A stretch of 64,000 bases of DNA from Oscillospiraceae bacterium (GCA_022846075.1 AP025582.1:1922001-1986000); one strand, 5' to 3'; positions 7,900 to 16,648 are shown, counted from the stretch's first letter. Made by a program: numbers and translations. The notes: generated by a model from the sequence alone, not told the origin.

Positions 7900-8925
7900 T
7901 TAACCCAGCAGCTCGCTCTCCAAATCCTGCAGCATGATGTCCAGTGCGGAGATACCACCCTCGGCGGTGTACCACACGGCGGGGTGAGCCAGATAGACGA
8001 TGTTGCCGTTCTTGTAGGCGTCGGTTCCCATCACCAACTCGTTTTCCATGATCTCCTGGGCCAGCTTTGCCCCGTCGGTGCCGATGGCGGCGTCGCGGTC
8101 CAGAACGAAGATATAGTCGGGTGCCTTCTCCACGATGAACTCAAAGGATGCTTCGTTGCCATGGGTGGAGGTGTCGATGTTGGCGTCCACGCCAATATTT
8201 TCGAAACCAATTTCGCGTCCAATCATGGAGCAGCGGCCGTCATTGCCCAGCACATTGTAGCTGCCGCTGGTGACCAGTCCTACGATGGCGGTCTTACCGG
8301 CGGCAAATTCGGACAGGGCGGTAATGCGGGCATCGAAGTCAGCCATCAACTCGTCTACCTTGTCCTCCAGACCAAACATGGAGGCGATGGTAGTGGCATT
8401 CTGCCGCACGCTCTCCACGACCCCAAGCTCGGTATCCGTGGCCAGATAGACTACAGGAGCGATTTCGCTGAGGGCGTCATAACTGGAAGCCAGACGGCCG
8501 CCGATAAAGATGACATCCGGCTCACAGGCCATGACTGCTTCCAAATCGGCCTCCTTGATGGTGCCCAGGTTGGCAATATCGTCATTGATGTAGTCCTGGA
8601 GATACTCCAGACTGGTGGAGGCAGTACCCACTACCCGGTCGCCCACGCCCAGGGCATCCAGAATGTCCAACGAGGCCATATCCAGAATGGCGATACGCTG
8701 GGGATCGTAAGGCACCTCCAGCTCCGCCGCCTCCTTGTTGGCATTGAGGCTGGTAATAGTCACGGACTCAGGGGCTCCACCATTTTGGGTTTCTCCGCCG
8801 GACTGACTGCTGCTGGGCGAGGAGGTATTCTCGGAAGAATCGCCGCCGTTCTGAGCGGAGCAGGCCATGAGGCTCAGGGCCATCACGCCGGCCAGGGCAA
8901 GAGAAAGCATCTTTTTCATGTTCAT
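7900..8925 (-). CDS. Siderophore ABC transporter, substrate-binding lipoprotein
   Basis: A 341-residue type III periplasmic-binding-fold lipoprotein. The signal peptide ends in the lipobox LSLMAC (Cys22), followed by a Ser/Gly-rich linker, then the binding domain with RIAILDMASLDILDALGVGD, the pattern of the FhuD/CeuE/YclQ group. It would capture a ferric chelator outside the membrane and deliver it to the permease pair encoded upstream. It is the last gene of a four-gene operon (permease, permease, ATPase, binding protein), the same order as B. subtilis yclNOPQ (petrobactin). The actual ligand is not known. Confidence 0.93.
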   Translation of the reverse strand: MNMKKMLSLALAGVMALSLMACSAQNGGDSSENTSSPSSSQSGGETQNGGAPESVTITSLNANKEAAELEVPYDPQRIAILDMASLDILDALGVGDRVVGTASTSLEYLQDYINDDIANLGTIKEADLEAVMACEPDVIFIGGRLASSYDALSEIAPVVYLATDTELGVVESVRQNATTIASMFGLEDKVDELMADFDARITALSEFAAGKTAIVGLVTSGSYNVLGNDGRCSMIGREIGFENIGVDANIDTSTHGNEASFEFIVEKAPDYIFVLDRDAAIGTDGAKLAQEIMENELVMGTDAYKNGNIVYLAHPAVWYTAEGGISALDIMLQDLESELLG

Positions 8926-8965
8926 TTTTGGTTACTCCTTTTCTAAAAAGTACTGAAAATAAGGG

Positions 8966-9724
8966 TCAATAGTAGATGGACAGGGGTTTGCCCGCAATGG
9001 TCAGGATCTCGAAGTCCACCTGATAGATCTGCGACAGGTTCTCTTTCGTCATCACCTCCTCCACAGTGCCAAACTTGGCGATTTTTCCGTCCTTGAAGGC
9101 ACAGATATAGTCGGAATAGAATGCCGCATAGTTGATCTCATGCAGCACCAAAATCACCGTCTTCCCCAGCTCGTCGCAGAGGCGGCGGACGATTTTCATC
9201 ATGTTGGTGGCGTGATAGATATCCAGGTTGTTGGTGGGCTCATCCAGCAGCACATACTCGGTGTCCTGGGCGATGACCATGGCGATCAGCGCCCGCTGCC
9301 GCTGGCCGCCGGAGAGCTCGTCGATGAAGCGATCCTGGAACTCCTCCAGTTCCATGTAGTGAATAGCCCGGTCGATGATCTTCTGATCCTCTGGGGTGAC
9401 CCGGTTGCCTGAATAGGGGAAGCGCCCGAAGGTCACCAGCTCCCGCACAGTCAGCTTCATCTGGATGTTATTGGACTGGGTCAGGATGGCAAGGCGCTTG
9501 GAGAGCTCCTTGCTTTTCCATTTGCCAATGTCCTTGCCCTCAAAGTCTATCAGTCCGCTGTCGTGGGCGATGAGTCGGGAGATCATGCCCATGACGGTGG
9601 ACTTGCCCGCGCCGTTGGGGCCGATCAGGGAAATCACCTTGCCCTTGGGAATGGCGAAGCTCACGCCGTCCACCACGGTTTTCCCGTCATACTGTTTTGT
9701 CAATTCCTGTACATGCATGGTCAC
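8966..9724 (-). CDS. Siderophore ABC transporter, ATP-binding protein
   Basis: A 252-residue FecE/YclP-type ATPase. Walker A GPNGAGKS is near residue 34, the signature LSGGQRQRALIA follows, then Walker B YVLLDEPTNNLD and the switch histidine in LVLHEIN. Its ATG overlaps the stop of the second permease by 4 bases (ATGA), so the two are translationally coupled. It powers import of the ferric chelate through the FecCD-type permeases. The 40-base gap to the binding-protein gene is normal for this operon type. Confidence 0.95.
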   Translation of the reverse strand: MTMHVQELTKQYDGKTVVDGVSFAIPKGKVISLIGPNGAGKSTVMGMISRLIAHDSGLIDFEGKDIGKWKSKELSKRLAILTQSNNIQMKLTVRELVTFGRFPYSGNRVTPEDQKIIDRAIHYMELEEFQDRFIDELSGGQRQRALIAMVIAQDTEYVLLDEPTNNLDIYHATNMMKIVRRLCDELGKTVILVLHEINYAAFYSDYICAFKDGKIAKFGTVEEVMTKENLSQIYQVDFEILTIAGKPLSIYY

Positions 9725-10698
9725 ACCTTCTTTCTTGTCAGGAGGAGGTAGAGGAAGTAAAGTCCGCCGCCCACGGTGATGAACACGCTCACCGGCACGG
9801 AGTAGGAATACACATGCTCGACGATGAGCTGCCCGCCCACCAGCACGATCATGCCGAACAGGGCCGAGCCCAGCACCAGCTGGGTGTGGCGGAAGGTCTT
9901 GAGCAGCTGCCGGGACAGGTTGGCGATGATGAGCCCCAAAAAGGAGATGGGCCCCACCATGGCGGTGGCCACGGCGATGCAGAGGGTCACGCCGAGCAGC
10001 AGGCGGCGGATGCAGCGGTCGTAGTCCACGCCGAGGTTGATGGCCTGCTCCTTGCCCAATGTCAGCACATCCAGCAGGGCCAGTTCCCTGCGCAGAGCGA
10101 AGATGACGCCTGCCAGAAGAATCAGGGAAAAGACGATAATCTCGGAATTGATATTACTGAAGCTTGCCACCAGGGTATTCAGCAGACTGTCGTACTCATT
10201 GGGGTCCATGACCCGGGTCAGCGTGGTCTGGATGCTGCCAAAGAAGGAGGTCAGTACTGTACCCACCAGCAACACATACAGCACATTATGCTTTGTCTTT
10301 TTGAAAATCCAGCTGTAGATTACTGTGGCGGCGATACCCATGAGCACAACATCCACTGCAAAGGACAGATTGGCGTTGGAGGCCACCACGCTGGCAGATC
10401 CAAGAAAGAACACCACCGCCGTGTGGATGAGGGTATAGAGGGAATTCATCCCCAGCAGGCAGGGGGTCACGATGGTGTTGTTGATGATGGACTGAAATAC
10501 CAGAGAGGCACCGCCAATGGAAAAGGCGGTAATGAGCATGACAATGAGCTTGGGAGTTCGGATCTTCATGGCGTAGGCCAGCAGCTTGGGATTAGAGAAA
10601 TTCACTTCAACCAGCATATATCCCGCTGCGCAGAGCAGAACGAGGACCACTAAAATCAGAAGTTTGCGCTGGTTGGCGCGTGCTGCAGAGATGTTCAC
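9721..10698 (-). CDS. Siderophore ABC transporter, FecCD-type permease 2
   Basis: A 325-residue integral membrane protein of the FecCD/BtuC family with about nine hydrophobic segments, including the GVDY(D/D)R...LLLG and GPISFLGLIIANLSRQL blocks typical of the family. I chose the GTG at 10698 because it overlaps the upstream stop by 4 bases and gives the normal length; the frame is open 65 codons further upstream but that stretch is the preceding gene read in another frame. Pairs with permease 1 to form the transmembrane channel. Confidence 0.92.
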   Translation of the reverse strand: MNISAARANQRKLLILVVLVLLCAAGYMLVEVNFSNPKLLAYAMKIRTPKLIVMLITAFSIGGASLVFQSIINNTIVTPCLLGMNSLYTLIHTAVVFFLGSASVVASNANLSFAVDVVLMGIAATVIYSWIFKKTKHNVLYVLLVGTVLTSFFGSIQTTLTRVMDPNEYDSLLNTLVASFSNINSEIIVFSLILLAGVIFALRRELALLDVLTLGKEQAINLGVDYDRCIRRLLLGVTLCIAVATAMVGPISFLGLIIANLSRQLLKTFRHTQLVLGSALFGMIVLVGGQLIVEHVYSYSVPVSVFITVGGGLYFLYLLLTRKKV

Positions 10699-11735
10699 TG
10701 GTCCGCACCTCCCTTCAGGTTGGGCATGGTGGAGCAGCAGCCTGTCCCGGCACCGCCCAGACGGATGGCCTTGCGGCCATGCTTGAGCCGGTAAAACAGC
10801 AGGGCGATGAAAATGAGGCTTCCCAGGATGCCCACGATCAGCTCGATGGGCAGCTCGTAGGGGGCAATCACCACCCGGCCGATCATGTCGCACACCAGCA
10901 CGAAGATTGCGCCGAACAGGGCGGTGTCCACCAGCGTGCCCCGAATCTTGTCGCCCTTGTACATGGCCACCACATTGGGCACGATCAGCCCGATGTAGGA
11001 GATGGAACCAACCACCACCACAATGCTGGCGGTGATCATGGCAGCGATGGTGAGCCCGGAAAAGAGGACCAGGTTATACGGGACACCCAGGTTCTTGGAA
11101 AAATCCTTGCCCAGTCCCACAATGTTGAAATGGTTGGCGAAGAGGAAGGCCAGTACCACCAGCGGGACTGTCAGCCAGACGATCTCATACCGGCCTTTCA
11201 GCACCAGCGAGAAGTGGCCCACCAGCCAGGAGGACAGAGCTTGGGTCATCTCATATTTGTAAGCCAGATAGTTGGTAATGCCGCCGATGACATTGCCGAA
11301 CATGATGCCCACCAGAGGGACCATCACCACATCCTTGAACTGGATGCGCTGAATGAACCAGACGAAGATCCAGGTGCCCAGAATCGCCGTAGCAAAGGCA
11401 AAAATGGCCCGGCTCCACAGTGTGGAGGCCGGCATAAACAGCAGAGCCAGCAGGATGCCGAACTGGGCCGAGGAAATTGTCGCGCCGGTGGTGGGCGACA
11501 CAAATTTGTTGCTGCACAGCTGCTGCATGATGAGCCCCGCCACGCTCATGCCAATGCCGGTACACAAAATGGCCAGCAGACGGGGCAGCCGAGAGATGAT
11601 GAAAATCTCCAGCTGCTCAAAATTGCCTGCGAGTAGCTCACCGGGCGTCAGGTCAATCACGCCCACAAACAGTGAACAGCCGGACAATATAAGTAGCAGA
11701 ACAGAAAGAACAATGGTAGATCGATACGGTCTGAT
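10695..11735 (-). CDS. Siderophore ABC transporter, FecCD-type permease 1
   Basis: First gene of the importer operon; a FecCD-family permease with the expected hallmarks FVGVIDLTPGELL, the GTGIGMSVAGLIMQQL block (family: G.....aGa..Q) and VGSISYIGLIVPNVVAM. The start is unusual. The first transmembrane segment begins at about codon 35 of the open frame, and the only strong Shine-Dalgarno (GGGGAGG, 11741-11747) points to an ATC codon at 11733-11735. The frame is open up to GTG 11825, but starting there would place the GTTAGC box inside the coding sequence and there is no ribosome site. I give the ATC start with low certainty; the gene itself is certain. Confidence 0.85.
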   Translation of the reverse strand: MRPYRSTIVLSVLLLILSGCSLFVGVIDLTPGELLAGNFEQLEIFIISRLPRLLAILCTGIGMSVAGLIMQQLCSNKFVSPTTGATISSAQFGILLALLFMPASTLWSRAIFAFATAILGTWIFVWFIQRIQFKDVVMVPLVGIMFGNVIGGITNYLAYKYEMTQALSSWLVGHFSLVLKGRYEIVWLTVPLVVLAFLFANHFNIVGLGKDFSKNLGVPYNLVLFSGLTIAAMITASIVVVVGSISYIGLIVPNVVAMYKGDKIRGTLVDTALFGAIFVLVCDMIGRVVIAPYELPIELIVGILGSLIFIALLFYRLKHGRKAIRLGGAGTGCCSTMPNLKGGADQ

Positions 11736-11756
11736 ACAATCCTCCCCTTTCTTCTT

Positions 11757-11778
11757 GCGGTTAGCTATAGCTAACCGC
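11757..11778. promoter_or_regulatory. DtxR-type box 1 (siderophore importer)
   Basis: Perfect 22-bp palindrome with core GTTAGC-TATA-GCTAAC at 11760-11775, extended by GCG/CGC on each side. It lies directly upstream of the Shine-Dalgarno of permease 1. A TATAAT at 11846-11851 (minus strand) with TTGCAC 18 bases further up would place the box in the early transcribed region. Confidence 0.85.
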
Positions 11779-11917
11779 TGTGTATAAAAGAATGCGCAGC
11801 GGCGATTGGACTTACCGTGCATCACACACTGCGCATCGTAAGTGTATTATAGCATATGGAGTTAGTCATGTGCAACCGCGCAAAAAGCACAAGCTACCAA
11901 GCGGAAAGAAATCTTTT

Positions 11918-14032
11918 TTATCCATTCTGCAAATTGTTGCCCCGAGTGGACTGCGTCTGAGTAGTCAGCCGGCTCATGCTCCGCAGGCTGACGCCCAGGG
12001 TGGAGAGATTGTGCAGCGTGGCAGAGGTGGCGGGCGGTAGAACACCGGCCACACCAAGGGCAATCAGGGTGCCGTTGAAGCCGATAACGAAGCGGTAGTT
12101 GGAGTGGATGCGCGCCATCAGCGCCATGGCGATCCGGCGCAGCTCTACCAGTTCCCAGAGACTGTCGGCAGCGATGGTGATGTCCGCGATCTCCCGGGCG
12201 ATGGCGGCGCCGTCGCTGATGGCGATGCCCGCGTCCGCCTCGGACAGGGCCGGCGAGTCGTTGATGCCGTCGCCTACCATCAGGACGGTATGCCCCTCCC
12301 GGCGGAGCCGTGCAACATACTCCGCCTTGTCCGCCGGAAGGACTCCGGCGCGGAAGTCATCCACTCCCACCTGGGCGGCGATGGCTGCGGCGGTGCGGTA
12401 ACTATCGCCGGTGAGCATGACGGTATTGGTGACTCCCAGAGCACGGAGGGTGGACAGGACTTCCTTCGCCTCCTCCCGCAGCGGGTCGGAGATGCAGATC
12501 ACAGCGGCCAGCTGCCCCCCTACTGCCAGATACAAGTGGGAATACTCCGGCGGCAGCGCGTCAAAGCGTTCCTGTTCGCCCTCTGGAATGACGCAGCCCT
12601 CATCCTCAAAGATAAAGTGCGCGCTGCCGATGAGGACTCGCTCCTCATCGACGGTGCTTGCGATGCCGTGAGCCACCAGATACTCCACCTTGGAGTGGTA
12701 CTCCTCGTGGCGCAGGCCTCGGCGTTTGGCCTCCTCCACCACGGCGTTGGCCATGGAATGGGGGAAGTGCTCCTCCAGACAGGCGGCCAGCCGCAGCATT
12801 TCGGCTTCCTCTTTGCCGCCGAAGGACACCACCTGAGCCACCCGGGGGCAGGCGTGGGTCAGGGTGCCGGTCTTGTCAAAGACGATGGTGTCGGCGGCAG
12901 CCACCGCCTCCAGGAATTTGCCGCCCTTGACGGTGATATGGGCCCGTCCCGCCTCCCGCATGGCAGAGAGGACGGCCAGAGGCATAGCCAGTTTTAGGGC
13001 GCAGGAGAAGTCCACCATCAGCACCGACAGAGCCCGTGTCACATTCCGGGTAAGGGCAAAACTCAGCAGGCTCCCGGCAAAGGTATAGGGTACCAGCTTG
13101 TCCGCCAGATTGGCAGCCTTGCTCTCAGCCTCCGACTTCATCTGCTCCGACTGCTCGATCATGTGAACGATTTGGTCATAGCGGCTCTGACCGGAGGCCT
13201 GCTTTACCTCCAGCACACACTCGCCCTCCTCCACCACGGTGCCGGCATAGACTGCGCCTCCGGGGCGCTTGGGTACCGGGATGGATTCGCCGGTAAGGGA
13301 CGCCTGATTGACAGTGACCTCCCCCTCCAGCACCAGGCCGTCCACGGGCACGATGCCGCCGGCGCGGACGACTACGGCATCCCCCGGCTGGATCTGGGAC
13401 ACAGGGACCAGCACTTCGCCTTGGGCTGTGCGCAGCCAGACCCGGTCCACATTCAGCGACATGCACCGGGCCAGATCCGCCACAGATTTCTTCCTTGTCC
13501 ACTCCTCCAGCAGCTCGCCCGCCTCCAGCAGAAACATGACCATTCCGGCGGTTCCGAAGTCCCTTCTGCAGGCGGAAATGGAAATGGACAGGGCGTCCAG
13601 CAGCTCTACCTTGACGCGGCGGCGCAGCAGGCAGCGCAGTCCTCTCCGCACAAAGGGGATCATGTGCCAGAGAATGCGGGCAATCCGCAATGGGGACGGG
13701 AGAAACAGGGTGCAGGCGGCCTTGCACACCACCTTTGCCCCCAGCTTCTCCTCAAATTCCCGGTTCAGCGCCCGGCTGCTGTGGGCGGGCAGCGCGGTGG
13801 TCCGCTCCGCCTCCTGCCAGGAAAAATGCCGAATTTCGTTCAGCACGGCTTGGCGAGTCCCATCGTAGTACAGGATGACGCAGCAGGTTCGCTCATGGAC
13901 GGCGACCTGCCGGCACCATGATTTTCCCTGAATCCATGCCTCCAGCAGATCCGCCTGAGCGAGTGTCATTTGTTTTTGCCGCAGCCGGAACCGGATGCGC
14001 CCCCGGCTTTCGTGCAATATGGTTGCGTTCAT
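11918..14032 (-). CDS. P1B-type metal ATPase, FezB-like
   Basis: A 704-residue heavy-metal P-type ATPase. Visible in order: an N-terminal arginine-rich segment (Arg10, 12, 14, 16, 18 in SRGRIRFRLRQ) in place of a CxxC metal-binding domain; the actuator TGES at about 247-250; a membrane motif FSCALKLAMP at about 342-351 in place of the usual CPC/CPH/SPC; the phosphorylation site DKTGTLT at about 386-392; and GDGINDSPAL. The Ser-Cys-Ala membrane motif and arginine-rich N-terminus are features I associate with the P1B-6 group, which includes FezB, the ATPase of iron-storing ferrosomes. I chose the ATG at 14032 (AAGGAGG 5 bases upstream) over GTG 14047. Directly downstream of a FezA-like gene. 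Substrate Fe2+ is inferred. Confidence 0.9.
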   Translation of the reverse strand: MNATILHESRGRIRFRLRQKQMTLAQADLLEAWIQGKSWCRQVAVHERTCCVILYYDGTRQAVLNEIRHFSWQEAERTTALPAHSSRALNREFEEKLGAKVVCKAACTLFLPSPLRIARILWHMIPFVRRGLRCLLRRRVKVELLDALSISISACRRDFGTAGMVMFLLEAGELLEEWTRKKSVADLARCMSLNVDRVWLRTAQGEVLVPVSQIQPGDAVVVRAGGIVPVDGLVLEGEVTVNQASLTGESIPVPKRPGGAVYAGTVVEEGECVLEVKQASGQSRYDQIVHMIEQSEQMKSEAESKAANLADKLVPYTFAGSLLSFALTRNVTRALSVLMVDFSCALKLAMPLAVLSAMREAGRAHITVKGGKFLEAVAAADTIVFDKTGTLTHACPRVAQVVSFGGKEEAEMLRLAACLEEHFPHSMANAVVEEAKRRGLRHEEYHSKVEYLVAHGIASTVDEERVLIGSAHFIFEDEGCVIPEGEQERFDALPPEYSHLYLAVGGQLAAVICISDPLREEAKEVLSTLRALGVTNTVMLTGDSYRTAAAIAAQVGVDDFRAGVLPADKAEYVARLRREGHTVLMVGDGINDSPALSEADAGIAISDGAAIAREIADITIAADSLWELVELRRIAMALMARIHSNYRFVIGFNGTLIALGVAGVLPPATSATLHNLSTLGVSLRSMSRLTTQTQSTRGNNLQNG

Positions 14033-14084
14033 AGGTTCCTCCTTCACGAAAAGAGGGAGCCGCTGGCGGCTCCCTCTGGGTCAA

Positions 14085-14357
14085 TCAGGCTTCTTCGCTC
14101 TCCAGATTGGCAGCGGCGGCTTCCTCCGCTTCCTTCGCAGCCCGGTCCTCATTCAGCTCCTTGGCGGAGGCCAGAATGTCCGCGGCGTTTTCCTGCACCG
14201 TGGTCACAGTCCCCATGACCGAATCCTTCATCCGCAGGCCGGCGGCCGTGACATGGACATAGGCTTTCTTGGCGTCCTTGCTGGACAGCAGCTTGATGCC
14301 AAAAGAACCAAACAACGCACCACCCGCAAAGCAGGCAAGTTTCGTATAAACGCTCAT
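14085..14357 (-). CDS. DUF6110-like small membrane-associated protein (FezA-like)
   Basis: A 90-residue protein with one N-terminal hydrophobic stretch (about residues 6-24, rich in Gly and Phe), then the conserved-looking SSKDAKKAYVHVTAAGLRMKD region, and an Ala/Glu-rich acidic tail. This pattern is that of the small proteins coded directly before P1B-6-like ATPases in Clostridia (DUF6110) and, from memory, of FezA of the C. difficile ferrosome cluster. It precedes the ATPase by 52 bases on the same strand. Shine-Dalgarno AAGGAAGG. A role in the membrane of an iron-storing compartment is inference from the pairing. Confidence 0.75.
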   Translation of the reverse strand: MSVYTKLACFAGGALFGSFGIKLLSSKDAKKAYVHVTAAGLRMKDSVMGTVTTVQENAADILASAKELNEDRAAKEAEEAAAANLESEEA

Positions 14358-14375
14358 TGTGATCCTTCCTTTCCC

Positions 14376-14456
14376 TTATTTCCGTTTGTAGCCGGTGACC
14401 ATGACCATAATCATGCAGATCACAGCGCCCCACGCCCAAAAACGATGCTGTTTCAT
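14376..14456 (-). CDS. 26-residue single-span membrane peptide
   Basis: A short frame, MKQHRFWAWGAV... ending GYKRK, with one hydrophobic segment flanked by basic residues at both ends. The ATG at 14456 has AGAAGGAG eight bases upstream, and the gene sits 18 bases before the FezA-like gene on the same strand. It has the look of the tiny membrane peptides found before metal ATPases. Function unknown. Confidence 0.6.
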   Translation of the reverse strand: MKQHRFWAWGAVICMIMVMVTGYKRK

Positions 14457-14526
14457 CGCTGTCACTCCTTCTGAATGCTTTGGAATGTCTGATTATTGTA
14501 GCAGAAAAGGTGGGTGTTTGTCGCTG

Positions 14527-15447
14527 TCAAAACGGACGCGGAGTTGCGGTTTCCGACATTTTTCTGTACTGGCCGGGAGTCATGCCATACTCCCGCTTGA
14601 ATGCTGCGTTGAACTGGCTCATACCCTCATACCCTACAGCCTGTGCAATTTGCTGAATGGGCATCCGAGTGGTGCAGATCAGCTCCTGTGCCCGTCGGAG
14701 GCGCTGTTGAACCAAAAAGCTGTGAATCGGCATGCCATAGGCGCGGCGGAACCCTTCTTTCAAGAAGGTCGGGGAAAGCGAAAACTGTTTGCAGAGGAAC
14801 GCAATGGTAAGCTTATCAGACAGATGCGTCTGGATGTATGCCTTGACTTCCAACAGACTGTGGGATACTGGGCAGCCTGAGCCGGAGAGAGAGCCATTCG
14901 ATTCAGATACCTCGGTGCAGAGCAGATACAGCAGTTCCACCGACTTGAAAACACAGTAGCGTTCCTGCTCCTGCTCAGACAGATAGCGAACCGTTTCAAA
15001 AAATGACTGCGTCCAAGGTGTGCCGCACAGGGTCATGCAGCCGTTCCTCGCCGTCATCTTCTCCTTGACGATCCTGGTGTCCAACCTCATCCCCAGGGTG
15101 GAGCAGACCGTCACAAGGCTTTCTTTTGCGGCTTTGGCGTCTACGGCGATCAAAATGCCGCCCAGATTTCCGCTATACTGACACGAGCGGAGAGCGGAGC
15201 TGTCGGAGAGGAGGAAAATGGCCGGAGCCTCCACCGTGTAGGAAGTCCCCTGTAATGGCCGGACGGCAAGGCGGCCGGTCAAACAGAACAGCACCTCAAA
15301 CTGGAGCGGTGCGCCGCACACCGGGATGGGCCGCAAGGGCTCCTGCACCGGCTCCGGCAGGGAAAAGTGGCAGATCTGCACTCCCTGCATACAGCTGCTC
15401 CAGCGGCTCGCGCCGGAGTCTTGGCGCAACAAATACTCTTTCAGCAT
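14527..15447 (-). CDS. AraC-family regulator upstream of the ferrosome-like operon
   Basis: A 306-residue transcription factor with a divergent N-terminal cupin-like region (about 1-190) and a C-terminal double helix-turn-helix: TIAFLCKQFSLSPTFLKEGF, then IQQIAQAVGYEGMSQFNAAF and the closing YGMTPGQYRK. It lies 70 bases upstream of the 26-residue peptide on the same strand, so it may be the first gene of the ferrosome-like operon or a separately transcribed activator. The PchR-like layout (AraC proteins that sense siderophores) is common next to iron uptake genes; the effector here is unknown. Confidence 0.9.
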   Translation of the reverse strand: MLKEYLLRQDSGASRWSSCMQGVQICHFSLPEPVQEPLRPIPVCGAPLQFEVLFCLTGRLAVRPLQGTSYTVEAPAIFLLSDSSALRSCQYSGNLGGILIAVDAKAAKESLVTVCSTLGMRLDTRIVKEKMTARNGCMTLCGTPWTQSFFETVRYLSEQEQERYCVFKSVELLYLLCTEVSESNGSLSGSGCPVSHSLLEVKAYIQTHLSDKLTIAFLCKQFSLSPTFLKEGFRRAYGMPIHSFLVQQRLRRAQELICTTRMPIQQIAQAVGYEGMSQFNAAFKREYGMTPGQYRKMSETATPRPF

Positions 15448-15513
15448 GATTTCTCACGACCTGTTTCTCTGGGTTCGGAATTGGTTTTGCCTATGCTGAC
15501 TGGGGAACCAGAG

Positions 15514-15545
15514 AGAAGGCAGGAGACAAGCGCCTCCTGCCTTCT
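15514..15545 (-). terminator. Hairpin after the flavodoxin gene
   Basis: AGAAGGCAGGAG (15514-15525) pairs perfectly with CTCCTGCCTTCT (15534-15545), 12 bases below the flavodoxin stop. The following minus-strand sequence is only moderately T-rich (CTCTGGTTCC), so efficiency is uncertain. Confidence 0.55.
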
Positions 15546-15557
15546 GCGGTGCTTTTG

Positions 15558-15980
15558 TCAGGCCAGTGACGCGCCCAGCTCGCGGCAGGCCGCCAGAGCG
15601 TCATCGTCCGGAGCCTCGTTGCAGATCACGCTTTCGCAGGCCAGATTGGCGCCGTCGTCGTTGCAGCGGGACTCCCAGCTGCGCATCCATTCGCCGTCGC
15701 CCCAGCCGTAGGAGCCAAACAGAGCGATGTTCTTCCCGCTCAGCCTGCCCTCACAGGCGGTGAACATGGGCTCGAACTCGCTCTCCTCCAGCTGCTCCGA
15801 CCCCATGGAGGGGCAGCCAAAGGCGATGGCGGAATACTCGCCGACCTGCTCCGGCGAGAACTCTGCGGCGGTAATCACAGACACCTCAGCGCCTTTGCCC
15901 TTGGCGCCTTCGGCCACCGCCATTGCCATGGCCTCGGTGTTTCCCGTGCCGCTCCAATACACAACTGCAACTTTACTCAT
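15558..15980 (-). CDS. Flavodoxin (short chain)
   Basis: A 140-residue flavodoxin with the FMN phosphate loop SGTGNTEAMA at residues 9-18 and the downstream GSYGWGDGEWM block that flanks the isoalloxazine ring. It replaces ferredoxin as low-potential electron carrier when iron is short. I chose the ATG at 15980; a TTG three codons upstream is possible. It follows the DUF3793 gene by 44 bases on the same strand and so lies behind DtxR-type box 2, which agrees with induction on iron limitation. Confidence 0.92.
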   Translation of the reverse strand: MSKVAVVYWSGTGNTEAMAMAVAEGAKGKGAEVSVITAAEFSPEQVGEYSAIAFGCPSMGSEQLEESEFEPMFTACEGRLSGKNIALFGSYGWGDGEWMRSWESRCNDDGANLACESVICNEAPDDDALAACRELGASLA

Positions 15981-16024
15981 AAGACTCAACGACCTTTCTT
16001 TCTGGATTTGTTATGGTAGAAACA

Positions 16025-16576
16025 TCAACCAGCCACGGTGAGCTGCTCGATGGATTTCCCTTGCTGCCACTGCCGAGAGTAGATTTTGCTGCACATCTCG
16101 TATTTTTCAAAGATGCTTCTGGCGGCCTGCTCGTCGCCGTAGACCTTCCAGCAGCCCACGCACTTGTGATTGCACGCCCGATTGCAGATAAAGCCCAGCA
16201 CATCCTCCGGCGGATAGCTCAAAAACAGTCCGATCTCATGGGGAAATTCCCCCTCGCTCCGGAGCCGGTGGATCAGGTGGACCACACAGCCATTGAGATT
16301 TTCCGGCACATAGCCGTATTTGAGAAGCAATGCTCTGGCGCGGTGATCGGTCAGATCGCTCTCCAGCGCATTGGGCCGGTAGGCGTAGATCAAAGCGCGG
16401 CCTTTGCGAACCCGGAGCGGCAGAACGCGGATGCCCTTGGGCACCAGTTTCTTGTTCAGCCGGCATAAGTCTCTCGTCAGATCCTTCCGGCTGGGGCAGG
16501 CGCAGGAAAAGAGGTTTCCCGTCTTGATCCCGGCCAGGGTGGGAGAACAGTGGCGAATCAGCAGATCCTCTGACAT
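16025..16576 (-). CDS. DUF3793-family protein
   Basis: A 183-residue cytosolic protein of the DUF3793 family, recognised by its conserved LLIRHCSPTLAGIKTGNLFS start, the HEIGLFLSYPPEDV centre and the Cys-rich CNHKCVGCWKVYGD motif. Members often sit with flavodoxin and iron uptake genes in Clostridia, and several cysteines could bind a metal or cofactor, but no activity is known to me. I chose the ATG at 16576 (GAGGG 8 bases upstream) over GTG 16591. First gene of the flavodoxin operon, directly behind box 2. Confidence 0.88.
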   Translation of the reverse strand: MSEDLLIRHCSPTLAGIKTGNLFSCACPSRKDLTRDLCRLNKKLVPKGIRVLPLRVRKGRALIYAYRPNALESDLTDHRARALLLKYGYVPENLNGCVVHLIHRLRSEGEFPHEIGLFLSYPPEDVLGFICNRACNHKCVGCWKVYGDEQAARSIFEKYEMCSKIYSRQWQQGKSIEQLTVAG

Positions 16577-16648
16577 AGGCGTTTCCCTCACAAAATCATG
16601 TCCATGCGAAGACTGTACGGCGAAATAAAAAAACTGACAGTAAATGTA

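Noticed and set aside
11861-11876. Possible eleventh box GTTAGT-CATG-TGCAAC over a -35 element
   Set aside because: The right half has three mismatches, so it does not meet the standard of the other ten.
15448-15557. Iron box for the AraC/ferrosome-like operon
   Set aside because: No GTTAGC palindrome in this gap or in 14457-14526; control by the DtxR protein is therefore not claimed for that operon.
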